DNA of 64,000 nt from Lacticaseibacillus nasuensis JCM 17158 (GCF_001434705.1 NZ_AZDJ01000001.1:62001-126000); one strand, 5' to 3'; positions 33,196 through 42,648 are shown, counted from the stretch's first letter. The notes: generated by a model not told the origin, from the letters alone. Numbers and translations are program-made.

Positions 33196-33927
33196 CTAGC
33201 GTATCGTGCGCCGGGTGCGCCAGGCACCGATTCCGGCTGCGGCCCCGATACTCAGCATCATGGCACCTGCGCCGACGAAGTAGGTGCGCCACACACCGGC
33301 TAACAGGCGCGGTGGCTGGTCGGGGTGCGGCAACATTAAGCCGGTGCCGTTAAATTCGGTCACCTTGTGGGCAAACAGTTTCTGCATAATTTTCGCCACC
33401 GTGCCGGCCGATACCTGACTGCGCAGCGTCGCGTCCATCAGCTGATGGTTAAGGCCCTGCAGCCAATCGGTGACCCCGGCGCTGATCACGGCCAGGCCCG
33501 CGACGACCAGCCAAAATCCCAGCGTAAAGGCAATCAAGGCTTCGCAGGCGGCTTGCGCGGCGATGTTCCAGCCGGATTTGCCCATGACCAGGTAAGCGGT
33601 GATTTCCGTGCGCCGACGCTTGCGTTGCAGCAGCGCAAAGCCCACGCCGATCAGCACCAAGCTCCCCATGCACGCCCACCAAGCCAAGGTATAATGGCTA
33701 CCGATGGTGTGGTAGGCCTGCGTGACGATGCGCTGCAAGGGCCGCCCGGCAGTGTGATTTAATCCCGCGATGCGGTGCAAGAACCCAGCCAGATTGACTT
33801 GGTTCATCATCGTGGCAGTCGCGAGTAAGATAGCGCCAGCGGCCACGCCGCCAACGAGAATCACCAGCACAGCATACGCGCGCCGGTGATACCAAAGCGC
33901 ATTCAGCGCGCGTTCGACAAACCTCAT
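33196..33927 (-). CDS. FtsX-like ABC permease, small
   Basis: The 243-residue protein has the FtsX-type order: one N-terminal helix (about residues 19-40), an extracellular stretch, then three helices (about 80-103, 118-145 and 218-238). The segment RTEITAYLVMGKSGWNIA followed by a helix resembles the FtsX-domain coupling region. GAGGTGAC precedes the ATG. With the degenerate ATPase-like gene it forms a two-gene operon; no intact ATPase gene is adjacent. Confidence 0.65.
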   Translation of the reverse strand: MRFVERALNALWYHRRAYAVLVILVGGVAAGAILLATATMMNQVNLAGFLHRIAGLNHTAGRPLQRIVTQAYHTIGSHYTLAWWACMGSLVLIGVGFALLQRKRRRTEITAYLVMGKSGWNIAAQAACEALIAFTLGFWLVVAGLAVISAGVTDWLQGLNHQLMDATLRSQVSAGTVAKIMQKLFAHKVTEFNGTGLMLPHPDQPPRLLAGVWRTYFVGAGAMMLSIGAAAGIGAWRTRRTIR

Positions 33928-34051
33928 GGTGTCACCTCGTTATCTGAAGTATAGGCGCGACGTTTGAACTTTGTATGAATATCGCGGGAAATTTCACGCG
34001 CCAACGCGTAAAATAAAAGGCAACTTTGACGGTGACACAGAAGGGGAGAAC

Positions 34052-36016
34052 ATGCAGAAAAAACAGTTGTGGTTGATTGGCGGCGCAGTGGTGCTCGTGC
34101 TTGGTGGCGGGGTCGGCACCACGGTGTGGTGGCAACGCCACCAGGCTGCCCAGGCGGTGCAAGCCGTCGCCACCCGGTACACCAAGGCGTTTGCCCAGCG
34201 CGACTACGCCAAAATGGCCAAGGTGGTGACGCCGACCCAAGGCTACACGGCGAAGACCTTGATTGCCCGCAACCAGGCGGTGTTCGCCCGGCTTGGGGCC
34301 AGCCATATTAACATTAGCCGGCTGACCACGACGCGGCAATCCGCTCGCGTGTACCGGTTGCGCTTCACGGCGCGGATGCGCACGGTACTTGGTCAACTGC
34401 CGGCGCAGCATTACCTGGCCACCATCCAGCGCACCAAGGGCCACTGGCGCGTACGCTGGACCACCAAGTTATTGCTGCCGGCGATGCAGCGCCAGTCGAC
34501 CCTGCAGCTCACGGTGACGCCGGCGGTGCGCGGTCAGATTTTCGATCGCGACAACGAACCGCTGGCGAAAAACGGCACGGTGACAGAGGCCGGGTTGGTG
34601 CCGCGCAGCCTTGGCACCGGCACCACGCAAACGGCGCGGCTCACCGCCATCGCCAAGGCCTGGTCGACGACAGTGGCTGCGCTGAAGCAATTGCTGGGGC
34701 AATCCTGGGTGACCAAAGACACCTTCGTACCGGTGAAGGTGGTGAAGGCGCCGACCGTGTTGCCTGGCGCGGCGTACCAAGCTAAGGATGCGCGGACCTA
34801 TCCGCTCGGTGCCGCGGCGGCGCAACTGATCGGCTATGTCGGTCCCGCGACAGCCGCAGACATCAAGGCCAATCCGGCCTTAACCGCCGCTAGCGTGGTG
34901 GGCAAGGCTGGGCTGGAGCGCCGCTACGATCGCCAGCTGCGCGGTCAAACCGGCGGCAAGCTCACCATCGTCACCGGCAAGCACCAGCACCTGTTGTTGG
35001 CCAAAGACGCGGCAGACGGTACCGATTTGCACCTGACGATTGCGGCCACCGCGCAGCGGGCCGCGTATCAGCGTCTCGCCGGTAAACCCGGCAGCGTCGT
35101 CACGATGGCACCGAAAACCGGGGAGTTGTTGACCTTGGTCAGCTCGCCGAGCTACGATCCCAACGCCTTTGTCACCGGCATCAGCCAGGCCGACTACAAT
35201 CGCTACGCCAAGAATGCGCAGCTACCGTTTGTCAGTCGCTTCACGCAACGTTATGCGCCGGGCTCGACGTTTAAGCTGCTGACGGCGGGGATTGCGTTGG
35301 CCAACGGCACCATCACCACGGCAACCACGAAGACCATCAGCGGGTTGAAGTGGCAGCCGAATGAAAGTTGGGGCAAGTATTTTGTCACCCGCACCGTTGC
35401 CGCCGGCCGCGAAAACATGACCCAGGCGCTGGTGAACTCGGATAACATCTGGTTCGCCCAGGTGGCGCTACAAATGGGTCAAGCCGCGTACCTGAAGGGG
35501 CTCGCCCCGTTTTTTGCCACCAAAGCAGACCTGCCGCTGACGATGAAGGCGGCGCAGCTGTCGAATTCTGGCAAACTGGCCAGCGCCACGTTGCTGGCCG
35601 ACACCGCCTATGGCCAAGGCCAGCTGCTGTTGTCGCCGATTCAACAAGCCGCGTTGTATAGCGCCATCGCCAATGCCGGCACGCTGCAACAGCCAACGCT
35701 GATCGCCGGGCAAGCCGGCAAGCGCACGGCTGTGTTGAAGGCCAGCGCCGCCAACGCGGTGAAAACGGCGCTGACTCATGTTGTGAGCGACGCGGCTGGC
35801 ACCGCCCATGGGTTGCAGCTGGCCGGCCACACCATCGCGGCCAAAACCGGCACAGCCGAGCTCAAGCAACAACAAGACACCGCCGGCAAGACCAACGGCT
35901 TTCTGGTGGCAATGGACGCCGATCATAACACCTACCTCACCGTCGCCATGCTGGAAAATGCCGGCAGCGACGCGGTGGTAACCGCGTTAAAACCTTATCT
36001 GGCCAGCCTTTATTGA
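34052..36016 (+). CDS. Class B penicillin-binding protein with MecA-like N-terminal domain
   Basis: This membrane-anchored transpeptidase cross-links peptidoglycan. The 654-residue product has an anchor helix (residues 6-25), an NTF2-like MecA N-terminal domain (about 32-145), a PBP dimer domain starting VRGQIFDRDNEPLA, and a transpeptidase domain with YAPGSTFKLL (Ser nucleophile), NSDN and AAKTGTAEL. The layout is that of the PBP3/PbpC group of Firmicutes. AGAAGGGGAG precedes the ATG at 34052. Confidence 0.92.
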   Translation: MQKKQLWLIGGAVVLVLGGGVGTTVWWQRHQAAQAVQAVATRYTKAFAQRDYAKMAKVVTPTQGYTAKTLIARNQAVFARLGASHINISRLTTTRQSARVYRLRFTARMRTVLGQLPAQHYLATIQRTKGHWRVRWTTKLLLPAMQRQSTLQLTVTPAVRGQIFDRDNEPLAKNGTVTEAGLVPRSLGTGTTQTARLTAIAKAWSTTVAALKQLLGQSWVTKDTFVPVKVVKAPTVLPGAAYQAKDARTYPLGAAAAQLIGYVGPATAADIKANPALTAASVVGKAGLERRYDRQLRGQTGGKLTIVTGKHQHLLLAKDAADGTDLHLTIAATAQRAAYQRLAGKPGSVVTMAPKTGELLTLVSSPSYDPNAFVTGISQADYNRYAKNAQLPFVSRFTQRYAPGSTFKLLTAGIALANGTITTATTKTISGLKWQPNESWGKYFVTRTVAAGRENMTQALVNSDNIWFAQVALQMGQAAYLKGLAPFFATKADLPLTMKAAQLSNSGKLASATLLADTAYGQGQLLLSPIQQAALYSAIANAGTLQQPTLIAGQAGKRTAVLKASAANAVKTALTHVVSDAAGTAHGLQLAGHTIAAKTGTAELKQQQDTAGKTNGFLVAMDADHNTYLTVAMLENAGSDAVVTALKPYLASLY

Positions 36017-36020
36017 ACCA

Positions 36021-36052
36021 AAAAACTCACCGGCAGATGCCGGTGAGTTTTT
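36021..36052. terminator. Bidirectional terminator between the PBP gene and ltaS
   Basis: AAAAACTCACCGGC-AGAT-GCCGGTGAGTTTTT; the right T-run overlaps the ltaS stop. Confidence 0.92.
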
Positions 36053-38258
36053 AATTGGTGCTGAATGAGCTACTTGTCGTCGCCTTTTTCGTGGGGTTCG
36101 TGGTGCTCGGGAACTTGGTGATGACGCTGGTGTCGGTTTGCACCTCTGGCGCGTCGGTGCGGTACAAGCCGGTGGTCGAGTGATTGCCGTGTTCGCTGTA
36201 CAGCGAGGTCGAGGCCTTGCCGAGGTCCTTGGCCACCGTCAACACGCTACGCAGGCTCTTGGTGTAGTCGTATTGGCGCGGGTCAATCGGTGTAAAGCCG
36301 TCGGGGACGTAGAAGCGCAACAGGTTTTTCTCGTTGAGCAGATCCGACATAGCGAGTTTCTCGTCGACGGCGGCTTGGTCCTGCTTCAGCTTCTGTTGGG
36401 TCGCCGCTGGTACGGTGACCAGCTCGCCGGTGGCATTGCTGTAGATGCTGTCGCCGACGACGGTATACTTCGGCGTCACGAAGTTGTGGTTGCGGAAGGC
36501 GACGACTTGGTTGTGTTGCGCCGACAGCAGGTCGGTCCCAAATTGCATGTACTTCCCCGTGTTGACGCCCAGCAGATGCAGCAAGGTCGGCAGCACGTCG
36601 ATTTCGCCGCCATAGGTATGCCGAACGCCGCCTTTTAAGCCCGGCATGTGCAAAATCAACGGGACGCGCTGGAGCTTGGCGTTGTCGTAATCGGTCCAGT
36701 TGTCGCTGTCTAGCCCCACCAGCGGGCCAAGCGTTGAGGCGCGGTCGTTACTGATGCCATAGTGGTCGCCGTACAAGACCACCAGCGAATGCTGCTCAAG
36801 CCCCGAGGCCTTCAGGTAGGCGAAGAATTCCTTCAGCGATTGATCGAGGTAGTGCGCGGTTTTGAAGTAACCATTCACGTATGGGTCCTTGGTCCCGGCG
36901 TCGGGAAAATCGGAGTCGGTGGCACTGATGTAGTACGGGTAGTGGTTGGTGGTGGTGATGACCTTGGCGTAAAACGGCTGCTGCAGGCGCTCGAGGTACT
37001 TGGCGCTTTCGGCAAACATCAACTTATCCTTGATGCCGTATTGCGTCTGGGCTGCGCCGTCTTGGTCGTAGTAGTTGCCGTCGAAGAAGTATTGATAGCC
37101 CATCGACTTGTAGGTTTGCTCGCGGTTCCAGAACCCGCCGGAGCCGCCATGGAATACCGCCGTGGTGTAGTGGTCGGTTTGGTTCAAAATCGCCGGGGCG
37201 GCTTGGAAGGTGTTATCCGTGCCCAAAGAAGAAAACAGCGAGCCGGTCGCGAGGCCGAAGGTGCTGGTTTCCAACATATTTTCCGCGTCGCTGGTGCGGC
37301 CTTGCCCGACTTCGTGGAAGAAGTTGTCGTAGCTCAAGGTGTCGTCTTGTTTAATCAGGCTGTTTAAAAACGGCGTGACTTCCTTGCCCTTAATCTTCAA
37401 GCCAATCAGAAACTGCTGGAAGCTTTCCAGGTGAATGATGATGACGTTTTTACCCTTGGCTTCCCCGAAGTACTCGGGATTCGGCGCGGCGTAGTGGGCC
37501 TGCGTGTAGGCGCGCACCTTGGCGGCATCGCTGCTGTCGGCGCTAGAGCGCACGGTGTTGGTTTGCGCGGCCTTGACGCCGTCGTACACGGTGAATGGGG
37601 TCAAGCCGAGGTACTTCACGATGTAGGTGCGGTCAAAGGTCCGGGTCAACAACTGGGGCTGCTTGAACTCGCTGACGGCAATGGTCGCCGCAAAGGTGGT
37701 GGCGGCCACGACGCTGACGGCTTGGGGAAAATGGTAACTCGGTGGCCGCCGGTCGATGATAAAGCCAAAATGCGGCCACCGCAGCGGTTGCTTGTTCAAG
37801 AAACGCCAGATGTTCGCCACGCCGTAACCGAGGTAGGCGGCGACGATGATGATCCAGTCAAAGAAGTAGGCCAGGTCATGCCACATCAAGGTGTTAAACG
37901 AGCTGGCGCCGAGGCCGGTGGAGATCTTGCCGACGTTGAAAATCGTCGTCACGGTCAAGAAGTCCGACAGTTCCCGGTAGTACAGCACGTTCGACAGCAA
38001 CAAGACGCCGAGCAAGACATACACCAACAAGCCAACGAAATAAGCGCGGCCGGGTTTGCGCACATACAGGGCCAGGCTCAACAAAAACGCGCTGGTGCCG
38101 AGCGGGTTAATAATGGCGATGAACCATTGCAGCCCGCCGTCGAGGCCAAGTGAAAAATCATAAAAATAGGCAAACAGGGTCTTGGCCCACAGCAGCAGTA
38201 ACAACACGGCCAAAAAGCCGAGGCGCGTGGTCCGGACCCGGTGGATAAACTCTTTCAC
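36051..38258 (-). CDS. ltaS: Lipoteichoic acid synthase LtaS
   Basis: LtaS polymerises glycerol phosphate from phosphatidylglycerol onto the glycolipid anchor outside the membrane. The 735-residue product has five N-terminal helices (within about residues 12-185) and an extracellular sulfatase-like domain with NVIIIHLESFQ, the nucleophile Thr in GQGRTSDAE, the FHGGSGGFWNR segment and LYGDHYGIS. A GTG start at 38258 has GGGAGG 6 bp upstream. A Ser/Thr/Pro-rich tail ends the protein. Confidence 0.93.
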   Translation of the reverse strand: MKEFIHRVRTTRLGFLAVLLLLLWAKTLFAYFYDFSLGLDGGLQWFIAIINPLGTSAFLLSLALYVRKPGRAYFVGLLVYVLLGVLLLSNVLYYRELSDFLTVTTIFNVGKISTGLGASSFNTLMWHDLAYFFDWIIIVAAYLGYGVANIWRFLNKQPLRWPHFGFIIDRRPPSYHFPQAVSVVAATTFAATIAVSEFKQPQLLTRTFDRTYIVKYLGLTPFTVYDGVKAAQTNTVRSSADSSDAAKVRAYTQAHYAAPNPEYFGEAKGKNVIIIHLESFQQFLIGLKIKGKEVTPFLNSLIKQDDTLSYDNFFHEVGQGRTSDAENMLETSTFGLATGSLFSSLGTDNTFQAAPAILNQTDHYTTAVFHGGSGGFWNREQTYKSMGYQYFFDGNYYDQDGAAQTQYGIKDKLMFAESAKYLERLQQPFYAKVITTTNHYPYYISATDSDFPDAGTKDPYVNGYFKTAHYLDQSLKEFFAYLKASGLEQHSLVVLYGDHYGISNDRASTLGPLVGLDSDNWTDYDNAKLQRVPLILHMPGLKGGVRHTYGGEIDVLPTLLHLLGVNTGKYMQFGTDLLSAQHNQVVAFRNHNFVTPKYTVVGDSIYSNATGELVTVPAATQQKLKQDQAAVDEKLAMSDLLNEKNLLRFYVPDGFTPIDPRQYDYTKSLRSVLTVAKDLGKASTSLYSEHGNHSTTGLYRTDAPEVQTDTSVITKFPSTTNPTKKATTSSSFSTN

Positions 38259-38288
38259 ACCGAACCTCCCATGATTCTTATCTCGCCC

Positions 38289-38317
38289 ATTGTACCGTGC
38301 AAAGCACCCGCGGGCAA
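38289..38317 (-). promoter_or_regulatory. Promoter of ltaS
   Basis: On the minus strand TTGCCC and TACAAT are 17 bp apart, 31 bp before the GTG. Confidence 0.7.
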
Positions 38318-38434
38318 ACTGCCTCACCGGCCTAGCCGGCGCGAATGCCTAAGTTGTGCGACGAATGGACCCGGAAAGAATTACTAAAGATTGCCCATTT
38401 GGCTAAATTCGGCGACGTGTTCCGGCCAGTGAAT

Positions 38435-38443
38435 TGATACAAT
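38435..38443 (+). promoter_or_regulatory. Extended -10 promoter of the VanZ-family gene
   Basis: TGATACAAT fits TGnTATAAT with one mismatch, 19 bp before the start. Confidence 0.5.
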
Positions 38444-38462
38444 ATCCACAGGAGGAACACCC

Positions 38463-39083
38463 ATGCTGCTGTTAGGCCCGCTTTACCGCTTCGTCGCTGC
38501 CCACTTTGCCACGCGCATCAACCACTTTCCGCTGGTGCGGCTGGTGTTTTTTAGCGTCGACAAGATGCTTTTCTACCTATTTGTGTTCATGGTGCTGCGC
38601 GCGGTGTGGGGTCGTCTGCGTCGCCAGCCGTGGCACTGGCGCCACGAGTGGAAGGTGGCGGGGTTTGCCGGCTACTTGATGTTGCTGTTGAACCTCACCG
38701 TGTTCCGCCAGACTTATTGGCCGTGGCAGCTGACTTGGTATTGGCACCGTAATCTAGCGGCGGTGAATTGGGTGCCGCTGGTCGAAACAGGCAAGCTGTG
38801 GTTCGGCGCGACGCGGTTTGATTTTTGGTACCAGTCGCTGGGCAATATCTTGTGGTTCGTGCCGTTTGGCTGGGGGATTCAGCGCCTGGCGCGGCGGCCG
38901 TACCGACTGCTCGGTGTGGCGGTGCGCGGTGCGGCGTTTTCGCTTTTGATCGAGGCCCTGCAGTTTCTGTTGTGGAGCGGCGTGGCGGACATCGACGACG
39001 TGATCTTTAACACGGTGGGGGCGATGGTCGGGTATGGCTGCTTCCAAGTGACCCGTCATTTTCAGAAACATTTTCACGCTTAG
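38463..39083 (+). CDS. VanZ family membrane protein
   Basis: The 206-residue protein has about five transmembrane helices and the VanZ-domain pattern NLTVFRQTYWP, NWVPLVET, LGNILWFVPFGW and ALQFLLWSGVADIDDVIFNTVGA. VanZ proteins give low-level teicoplanin resistance in enterococci, but most chromosomal homologues have no proven role beyond envelope homeostasis. No van operon is nearby, so resistance should not be inferred. GGAGG precedes the ATG. Confidence 0.9.
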   Translation: MLLLGPLYRFVAAHFATRINHFPLVRLVFFSVDKMLFYLFVFMVLRAVWGRLRRQPWHWRHEWKVAGFAGYLMLLLNLTVFRQTYWPWQLTWYWHRNLAAVNWVPLVETGKLWFGATRFDFWYQSLGNILWFVPFGWGIQRLARRPYRLLGVAVRGAAFSLLIEALQFLLWSGVADIDDVIFNTVGAMVGYGCFQVTRHFQKHFHA

Positions 39084-39110
39084 CTAATTTTGTGAAAACC
39101 AGCAATGCTT

Positions 39111-39144
39111 CGTTCATCCGGGACTGGGTGAACGAATTTTTTTT
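39111..39144 (+). terminator. Terminator after the VanZ gene
   Basis: CGTTCA and TGAACG pair around a 12-base loop, then AA and eight T. Confidence 0.8.
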
Positions 39145-39222
39145 GCTGAAAATTTTTCTTGGTGGCGATGCCATGAAAATTCATTGAAGCCGGCATTGCC
39201 TATTTTTTCACAACAACTGGCA

Positions 39223-39244
39223 TCGGTTTCAGTATTCGGTTTCA
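39223..39244 (+). repeat. Direct repeat TCGGTTTCA upstream of the sugar importer
   Basis: TCGGTTTCA occurs at 39223 and 39236, 13 bp apart, in a 282-bp gap that otherwise holds a terminator, a cre-like site and a promoter. Confidence 0.4.
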
Positions 39245-39275
39245 CAACCCGCCCTGCGCACCGGTGGGGTTGATT

Positions 39276-39289
39276 TGAAAACGCTGAAC
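39276..39289 (+). promoter_or_regulatory. cre-like site upstream of the sugar importer promoter
   Basis: TGAAAACGCTGAAC matches the catabolite response element consensus TGWAANCGNTNWCA except at the last two positions. It lies 16 bp upstream of the -35, where bound CcpA could activate transcription. Confidence 0.45.
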
Positions 39290-39304
39290 CGATAGACTAA
39301 ATAC

Positions 39305-39333
39305 TTGTGGCTTTTTACAAGTTCCTGTAAATT
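39305..39333 (+). promoter_or_regulatory. Promoter of the sugar importer
   Basis: TTGTGG and TAAATT are 17 bp apart, 32 bp before the ATG. Confidence 0.6.
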
Positions 39334-39365
39334 AAACGATTAATCAACGAAAAGAGGGTTCACCA

Positions 39366-40217
39366 ATGGCAATCATCATCGCACTCATCCCTGCCTTGGC
39401 ATGGGGTTCAATCGGCTTAGTGAGTGGCAAACTAGGCGGCAATGCTTATCAACAAACGCTCGGGATGACCTTTGGTGCCTTGGTGTTTGGCATCGGCACC
39501 TGGCTGTTCCTGCAACCGACCTTGTCCACCAAGGTCTGGCTGTTGGGCATCCTGTCCGGCCTGTTTTGGGCGTTGGGCCAAAGCCAACAATTCCAGGCCA
39601 TGAAATATATTGGCGTGTCGATGACCGTGCCGATGTCGACGGGCATGCAGTTAGTCGCCAACACGTTGGCCGGCGCCTTGCTCTTCCACGAATGGCAAAA
39701 TGGCCAGCAGGTGGGCTTAGGCTTGACCGCACTGGTGCTATTGGTACTCGGCGCGGTATTGACCTCCCGTAAGGAAAGTACCGGCGAAGCCTCGGGCAAC
39801 CAACAATACGCGCAAGGGATCCGCACGTTGCTGGTGTCCACGGCGGGTTACGCCGGCTACACCATCGTCGTCAACGCCGGTCACCTCGGCGCGCAAGCCG
39901 TCGTGTTACCGCAGGCGGTGGGGATGGTCATCGGCGCGTTGCTGTTCTCCATCGGCCACGACGCGATCAACCGCGAAACCGCGTTGAACGTCATCACCGG
40001 CTTGGTATGGGGGACTGGGAATGTCTTCATGCTGATGGCGATGAGTTCCGTCGGCTTGGCCATCGCGTTTTCCATGTCGCAAATGGGCATCGTGATTTCG
40101 ACGTTTGGGTCCATCTTCTTGTTGGGTGAGCGCAAGACCCACAAGGAAATGACCTGGGTCACCTGGGGGTCGTTGCTGATTATTGCCGGCGGCGTCGTGC
40201 TCGGTGTGATGAAGTAG
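39366..40217 (+). CDS. GRP family sugar importer (GlcU/RbsU-like)
   Basis: The 283-residue protein has about ten short transmembrane helices in two homologous halves, starting MAIIIALIPALAWGSIGLV and ending WGSLLIIAGGVVLGVMK, as in GlcU (glucose) and RbsU (ribose). Transport is by proton symport. Glucose is favoured because pgi follows directly and the ribose locus here has its own ABC importer, but this is an inference. Confidence 0.88.
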   Translation: MAIIIALIPALAWGSIGLVSGKLGGNAYQQTLGMTFGALVFGIGTWLFLQPTLSTKVWLLGILSGLFWALGQSQQFQAMKYIGVSMTVPMSTGMQLVANTLAGALLFHEWQNGQQVGLGLTALVLLVLGAVLTSRKESTGEASGNQQYAQGIRTLLVSTAGYAGYTIVVNAGHLGAQAVVLPQAVGMVIGALLFSIGHDAINRETALNVITGLVWGTGNVFMLMAMSSVGLAIAFSMSQMGIVISTFGSIFLLGERKTHKEMTWVTWGSLLIIAGGVVLGVMK

Positions 40218-40225
40218 GGGATTGC

Positions 40226-40254
40226 TTGCATTTTCACAGCCGAATGCTTAAAGT
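40226..40254 (+). promoter_or_regulatory. Promoter of pgi
   Basis: TTGCAT and TAAAGT are 17 bp apart, 44 bp before the start. Confidence 0.6.
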
Positions 40255-40298
40255 TTAACCTGTAAGACGTGTCTACCATTTAGGAGGAAACCATAATA

Positions 40299-41639
40299 AT
40301 GGCTCATATCAAGTTTGATTCATCGAAGTTGAGCAAGTTCGTGCACGACAACGAGCTTGGCCAGATGCAGGCGTTGGTCACTGCTGCTGATACTGAACTG
40401 CGCGAAGGCACCGGGGCCGGGAACGACTTCCGCGGCTTCATCGATTTGCCGGTTGATTACGACAAGGACGAGTTCGCTCGGATCAAGGCTGCGGCCAAGA
40501 AGATCCAAAGCGATTCCGAAGTCTTCGTCGCTATCGGCATCGGCGGTTCATACCTGGGTGCGCGCATGGCGGTGGACTTCTTGTCCCACACCTTCCGCAA
40601 CTACGAACCAGGCCGGAAGCTGCCAGAGGTCTACTTTGCCGGGAACTCCATTTCCGGTTCCTACCTGGCCGACTTGATCGACATGATTGGCGACCGCGAC
40701 TTCTCCCTGAACGTCATCAGTAAGTCCGGGACGACGACGGAACCTTCCATCGCCTTCCGGATCCTGAAGGCCAAGCTGATTGCCAAGTATGGCGAAGCTG
40801 GGGCCAAGGGTCGCATCTACGCGACGACCGACCGCGCAAAGGGAGCCTTGAAGACTGAATCCGATGCGCAAGGCTACGAAGAATTCGTCGTGCCGGATGA
40901 CATCGGCGGCCGTTACTCCGTCTTGTCCGCGGTTGGCTTGCTCCCAATTGCCGTGGCCGGTGGCGACATCGATGAATTGATGCATGGTGCGGCCGACGCA
41001 CGCAGCGAATACAGCGACGCCGACCTCAGCAAGAACGAAGCGTATCAGTATGCGGCTTACCGGAACATTTTGTACCGCAAGGGCTACACCACTGAATTGC
41101 TGGAAAACTACGAGCCAACGCTGCAATACCTGTCCGAATGGTGGAAGCAGCTGATGGGCGAATCCGAAGGTAAAGACGAGAAGGGCATCTACCCAAGTAG
41201 CGCCAACTTCTCGACGGACTTGCACTCGCTGGGTCAGTACATCCAAGAAGGCCTGCGCAACTTGATGGAAACGGTCGTCTGGGTGGAACAGCCGAACCAC
41301 GACTTGACCATTCCGGTCGAAGCCGGTTCCCAAGACGGCTTGGCCTACCTGGAAAACCGCAAGATGTCCGAAGTCAACCGCAAGGCCTACGAAGGCGTTG
41401 TGTTGGCCCACTTGGACGGCGGCGTGCCAGTGATGACCGTGTCGATTCCTAAGCAAGATGCTTACACGCTTGGTTACCTGATTTACTTCTTCGAAGCTGC
41501 CGTGGCCATCTCCGGTTACCTGAACGGGATCAACCCGTTCAACCAGCCAGGGGTCGAAAGCTACAAGCGCAACATGTTTGCCTTGTTAGGCCGCCCAGGT
41601 TATGAAGAAATGACCAAGGAATTGAATGCTCGCCTGTAA
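40299..41639 (+). CDS. pgi: Glucose-6-phosphate isomerase
   Basis: Pgi interconverts glucose 6-phosphate and fructose 6-phosphate in glycolysis. The 446-residue product has the sugar-isomerase motifs [45 protein letters not shown] and the C-terminal [20 protein letters not shown] precedes the ATG. Its codons are almost entirely the preferred ones of the window, as expected for a highly expressed gene. Confidence 0.96.
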   Translation: MAHIKFDSSKLSKFVHDNELGQMQALVTAADTELREGTGAGNDFRGFIDLPVDYDKDEFARIKAAAKKIQSDSEVFVAIGIGGSYLGARMAVDFLSHTFRNYEPGRKLPEVYFAGNSISGSYLADLIDMIGDRDFSLNVISKSGTTTEPSIAFRILKAKLIAKYGEAGAKGRIYATTDRAKGALKTESDAQGYEEFVVPDDIGGRYSVLSAVGLLPIAVAGGDIDELMHGAADARSEYSDADLSKNEAYQYAAYRNILYRKGYTTELLENYEPTLQYLSEWWKQLMGESEGKDEKGIYPSSANFSTDLHSLGQYIQEGLRNLMETVVWVEQPNHDLTIPVEAGSQDGLAYLENRKMSEVNRKAYEGVVLAHLDGGVPVMTVSIPKQDAYTLGYLIYFFEAAVAISGYLNGINPFNQPGVESYKRNMFALLGRPGYEEMTKELNARL

Positions 41640-41646
41640 GTTAACT

Positions 41647-41677
41647 AACGTCGCGACCCTTGTGGTGGCGGCGTTTT
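41647..41677 (+). terminator. Terminator after pgi
   Basis: AACGTCGCGACC and GGTGGCGGCGTT pair with one wobble and one mismatch around CTTGT, then TTTT. Confidence 0.65.
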
Positions 41678-41686
41678 GATTTGGTT

Positions 41687-41715
41687 TTGACGACGGCGGG
41701 GTCATGTGATAGCGT
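41687..41715 (+). promoter_or_regulatory. Promoter of the Gfo/Idh oxidoreductase
   Basis: TTGACG and TAGCGT are 17 bp apart, with TGA giving an extended -10. Confidence 0.6.
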
Positions 41716-41739
41716 GAACGTATAAGTGGAGGATGAGAT

Positions 41740-42648
41740 ATGTTAAATATTGGTGTTATTGGTATCGGCAAAATTGCCCAAAAGGCTTACTTGCCGGTAT
41801 ACACCCAACTCCAAGACCGGGCGCGCTGGTATCTGATGAGTCGGGACCTCAACAAGCTGACGGCGGCGTCGAATCGGTTCGGGCTGGCCGCCGCGGGGAC
41901 GGATCTGGCCGATATGGACCGCTTGGAGTTGGACGCGGTGATGATTCACGCGGCCACGCCGGCGCATTACGAGCTGGTGAAGCACTTCTTGACGCACGGG
42001 TTGCACGTGTTTGTCGACAAGCCGTTGGCGACGGACATGGCCAAGGTGACGGAGCTCTACATGTTGGCGGCGCAGTACAAGGTGATGTTGACCGTGGGCT
42101 TCAACCGCCGCTTCGTGCCGGCTTACCAACCGCTGTTGGCCTTGCCTGATAAGCAAATGATCACGGTGATGAAGACGCGGGTGAACAAGCCGCTGCCGGC
42201 TAAGCAGGCAATTTTTGACGAGCTGATTCACCCGTTGGACACGGCGCTGGCGCTGGCGGGGTTCCCGGAGTCGCCGAATGCGCGCTTTGCCGTGCACACG
42301 AATGACCAACACGACGTCGAGCAGGCCAGCGTCGAATTCACCGCACCGGGGATTCGCGCCAGCGCGAGCTTGAACCTCGTGGCCGGGGCCAACTTCGAAG
42401 AAACGACCATCGCCACGCCAAGCGGCTTGTACCGCGTGCAAAACCTGAGTCAAGCCACGACCTACCAAGATACCGGGGCCACGCAAAGTACCCCGCCGGA
42501 CTGGGCGCAAATGCTGACGACGCGCGGCTTTAAGCCGATGGTCTCCGCGTTTTTGGATGCCGTGGAAACGGGTTCTGCCAATCCCGTGGCGCCGGACACG
42601 AGTCGGCTGACGCATCAGCTGCTGGCGGAAATGGCCAGTCAATTCTAG
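41740..42648 (+). CDS. Gfo/Idh/MocA family oxidoreductase
   Basis: The 302-residue product has an N-terminal NAD(P)-binding Rossmann domain (LNIGVIGIGKIAQKAYLPV), the conserved HVFVDKPLATD with the family EKP-type Lys, and the C-terminal alpha/beta domain with GFNRRFVPAY and DELIHPLDTAL. The substrate is probably a sugar or cyclitol but cannot be named. GGAGG precedes the ATG. Monocistronic. Confidence 0.9.
   Translation: MLNIGVIGIGKIAQKAYLPVYTQLQDRARWYLMSRDLNKLTAASNRFGLAAAGTDLADMDRLELDAVMIHAATPAHYELVKHFLTHGLHVFVDKPLATDMAKVTELYMLAAQYKVMLTVGFNRRFVPAYQPLLALPDKQMITVMKTRVNKPLPAKQAIFDELIHPLDTALALAGFPESPNARFAVHTNDQHDVEQASVEFTAPGIRASASLNLVAGANFEETTIATPSGLYRVQNLSQATTYQDTGATQSTPPDWAQMLTTRGFKPMVSAFLDAVETGSANPVAPDTSRLTHQLLAEMASQF

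Noticed and set aside
36138-38153. Several plus-strand frames opposite ltaS
   Set aside because: All are low-information antisense translations of a well-supported LtaS, without ribosome binding sites or family features.
38463-39083. Glycopeptide resistance locus because of a VanZ protein
   Set aside because: No vanA/B, vanH, vanX or vanRS genes are present; single VanZ-domain proteins are common in Firmicutes chromosomes.
40548-41456. 302-codon minus-strand frame opposite pgi
   Set aside because: It is antisense to a certain, highly biased glycolytic gene and matches no family.
41743-42642. 299-codon minus-strand frame opposite the Gfo/Idh gene
   Set aside because: Arg/His/Gln-rich antisense translation typical of GC-rich DNA; the plus-strand gene has clear Rossmann and catalytic motifs and a promoter.
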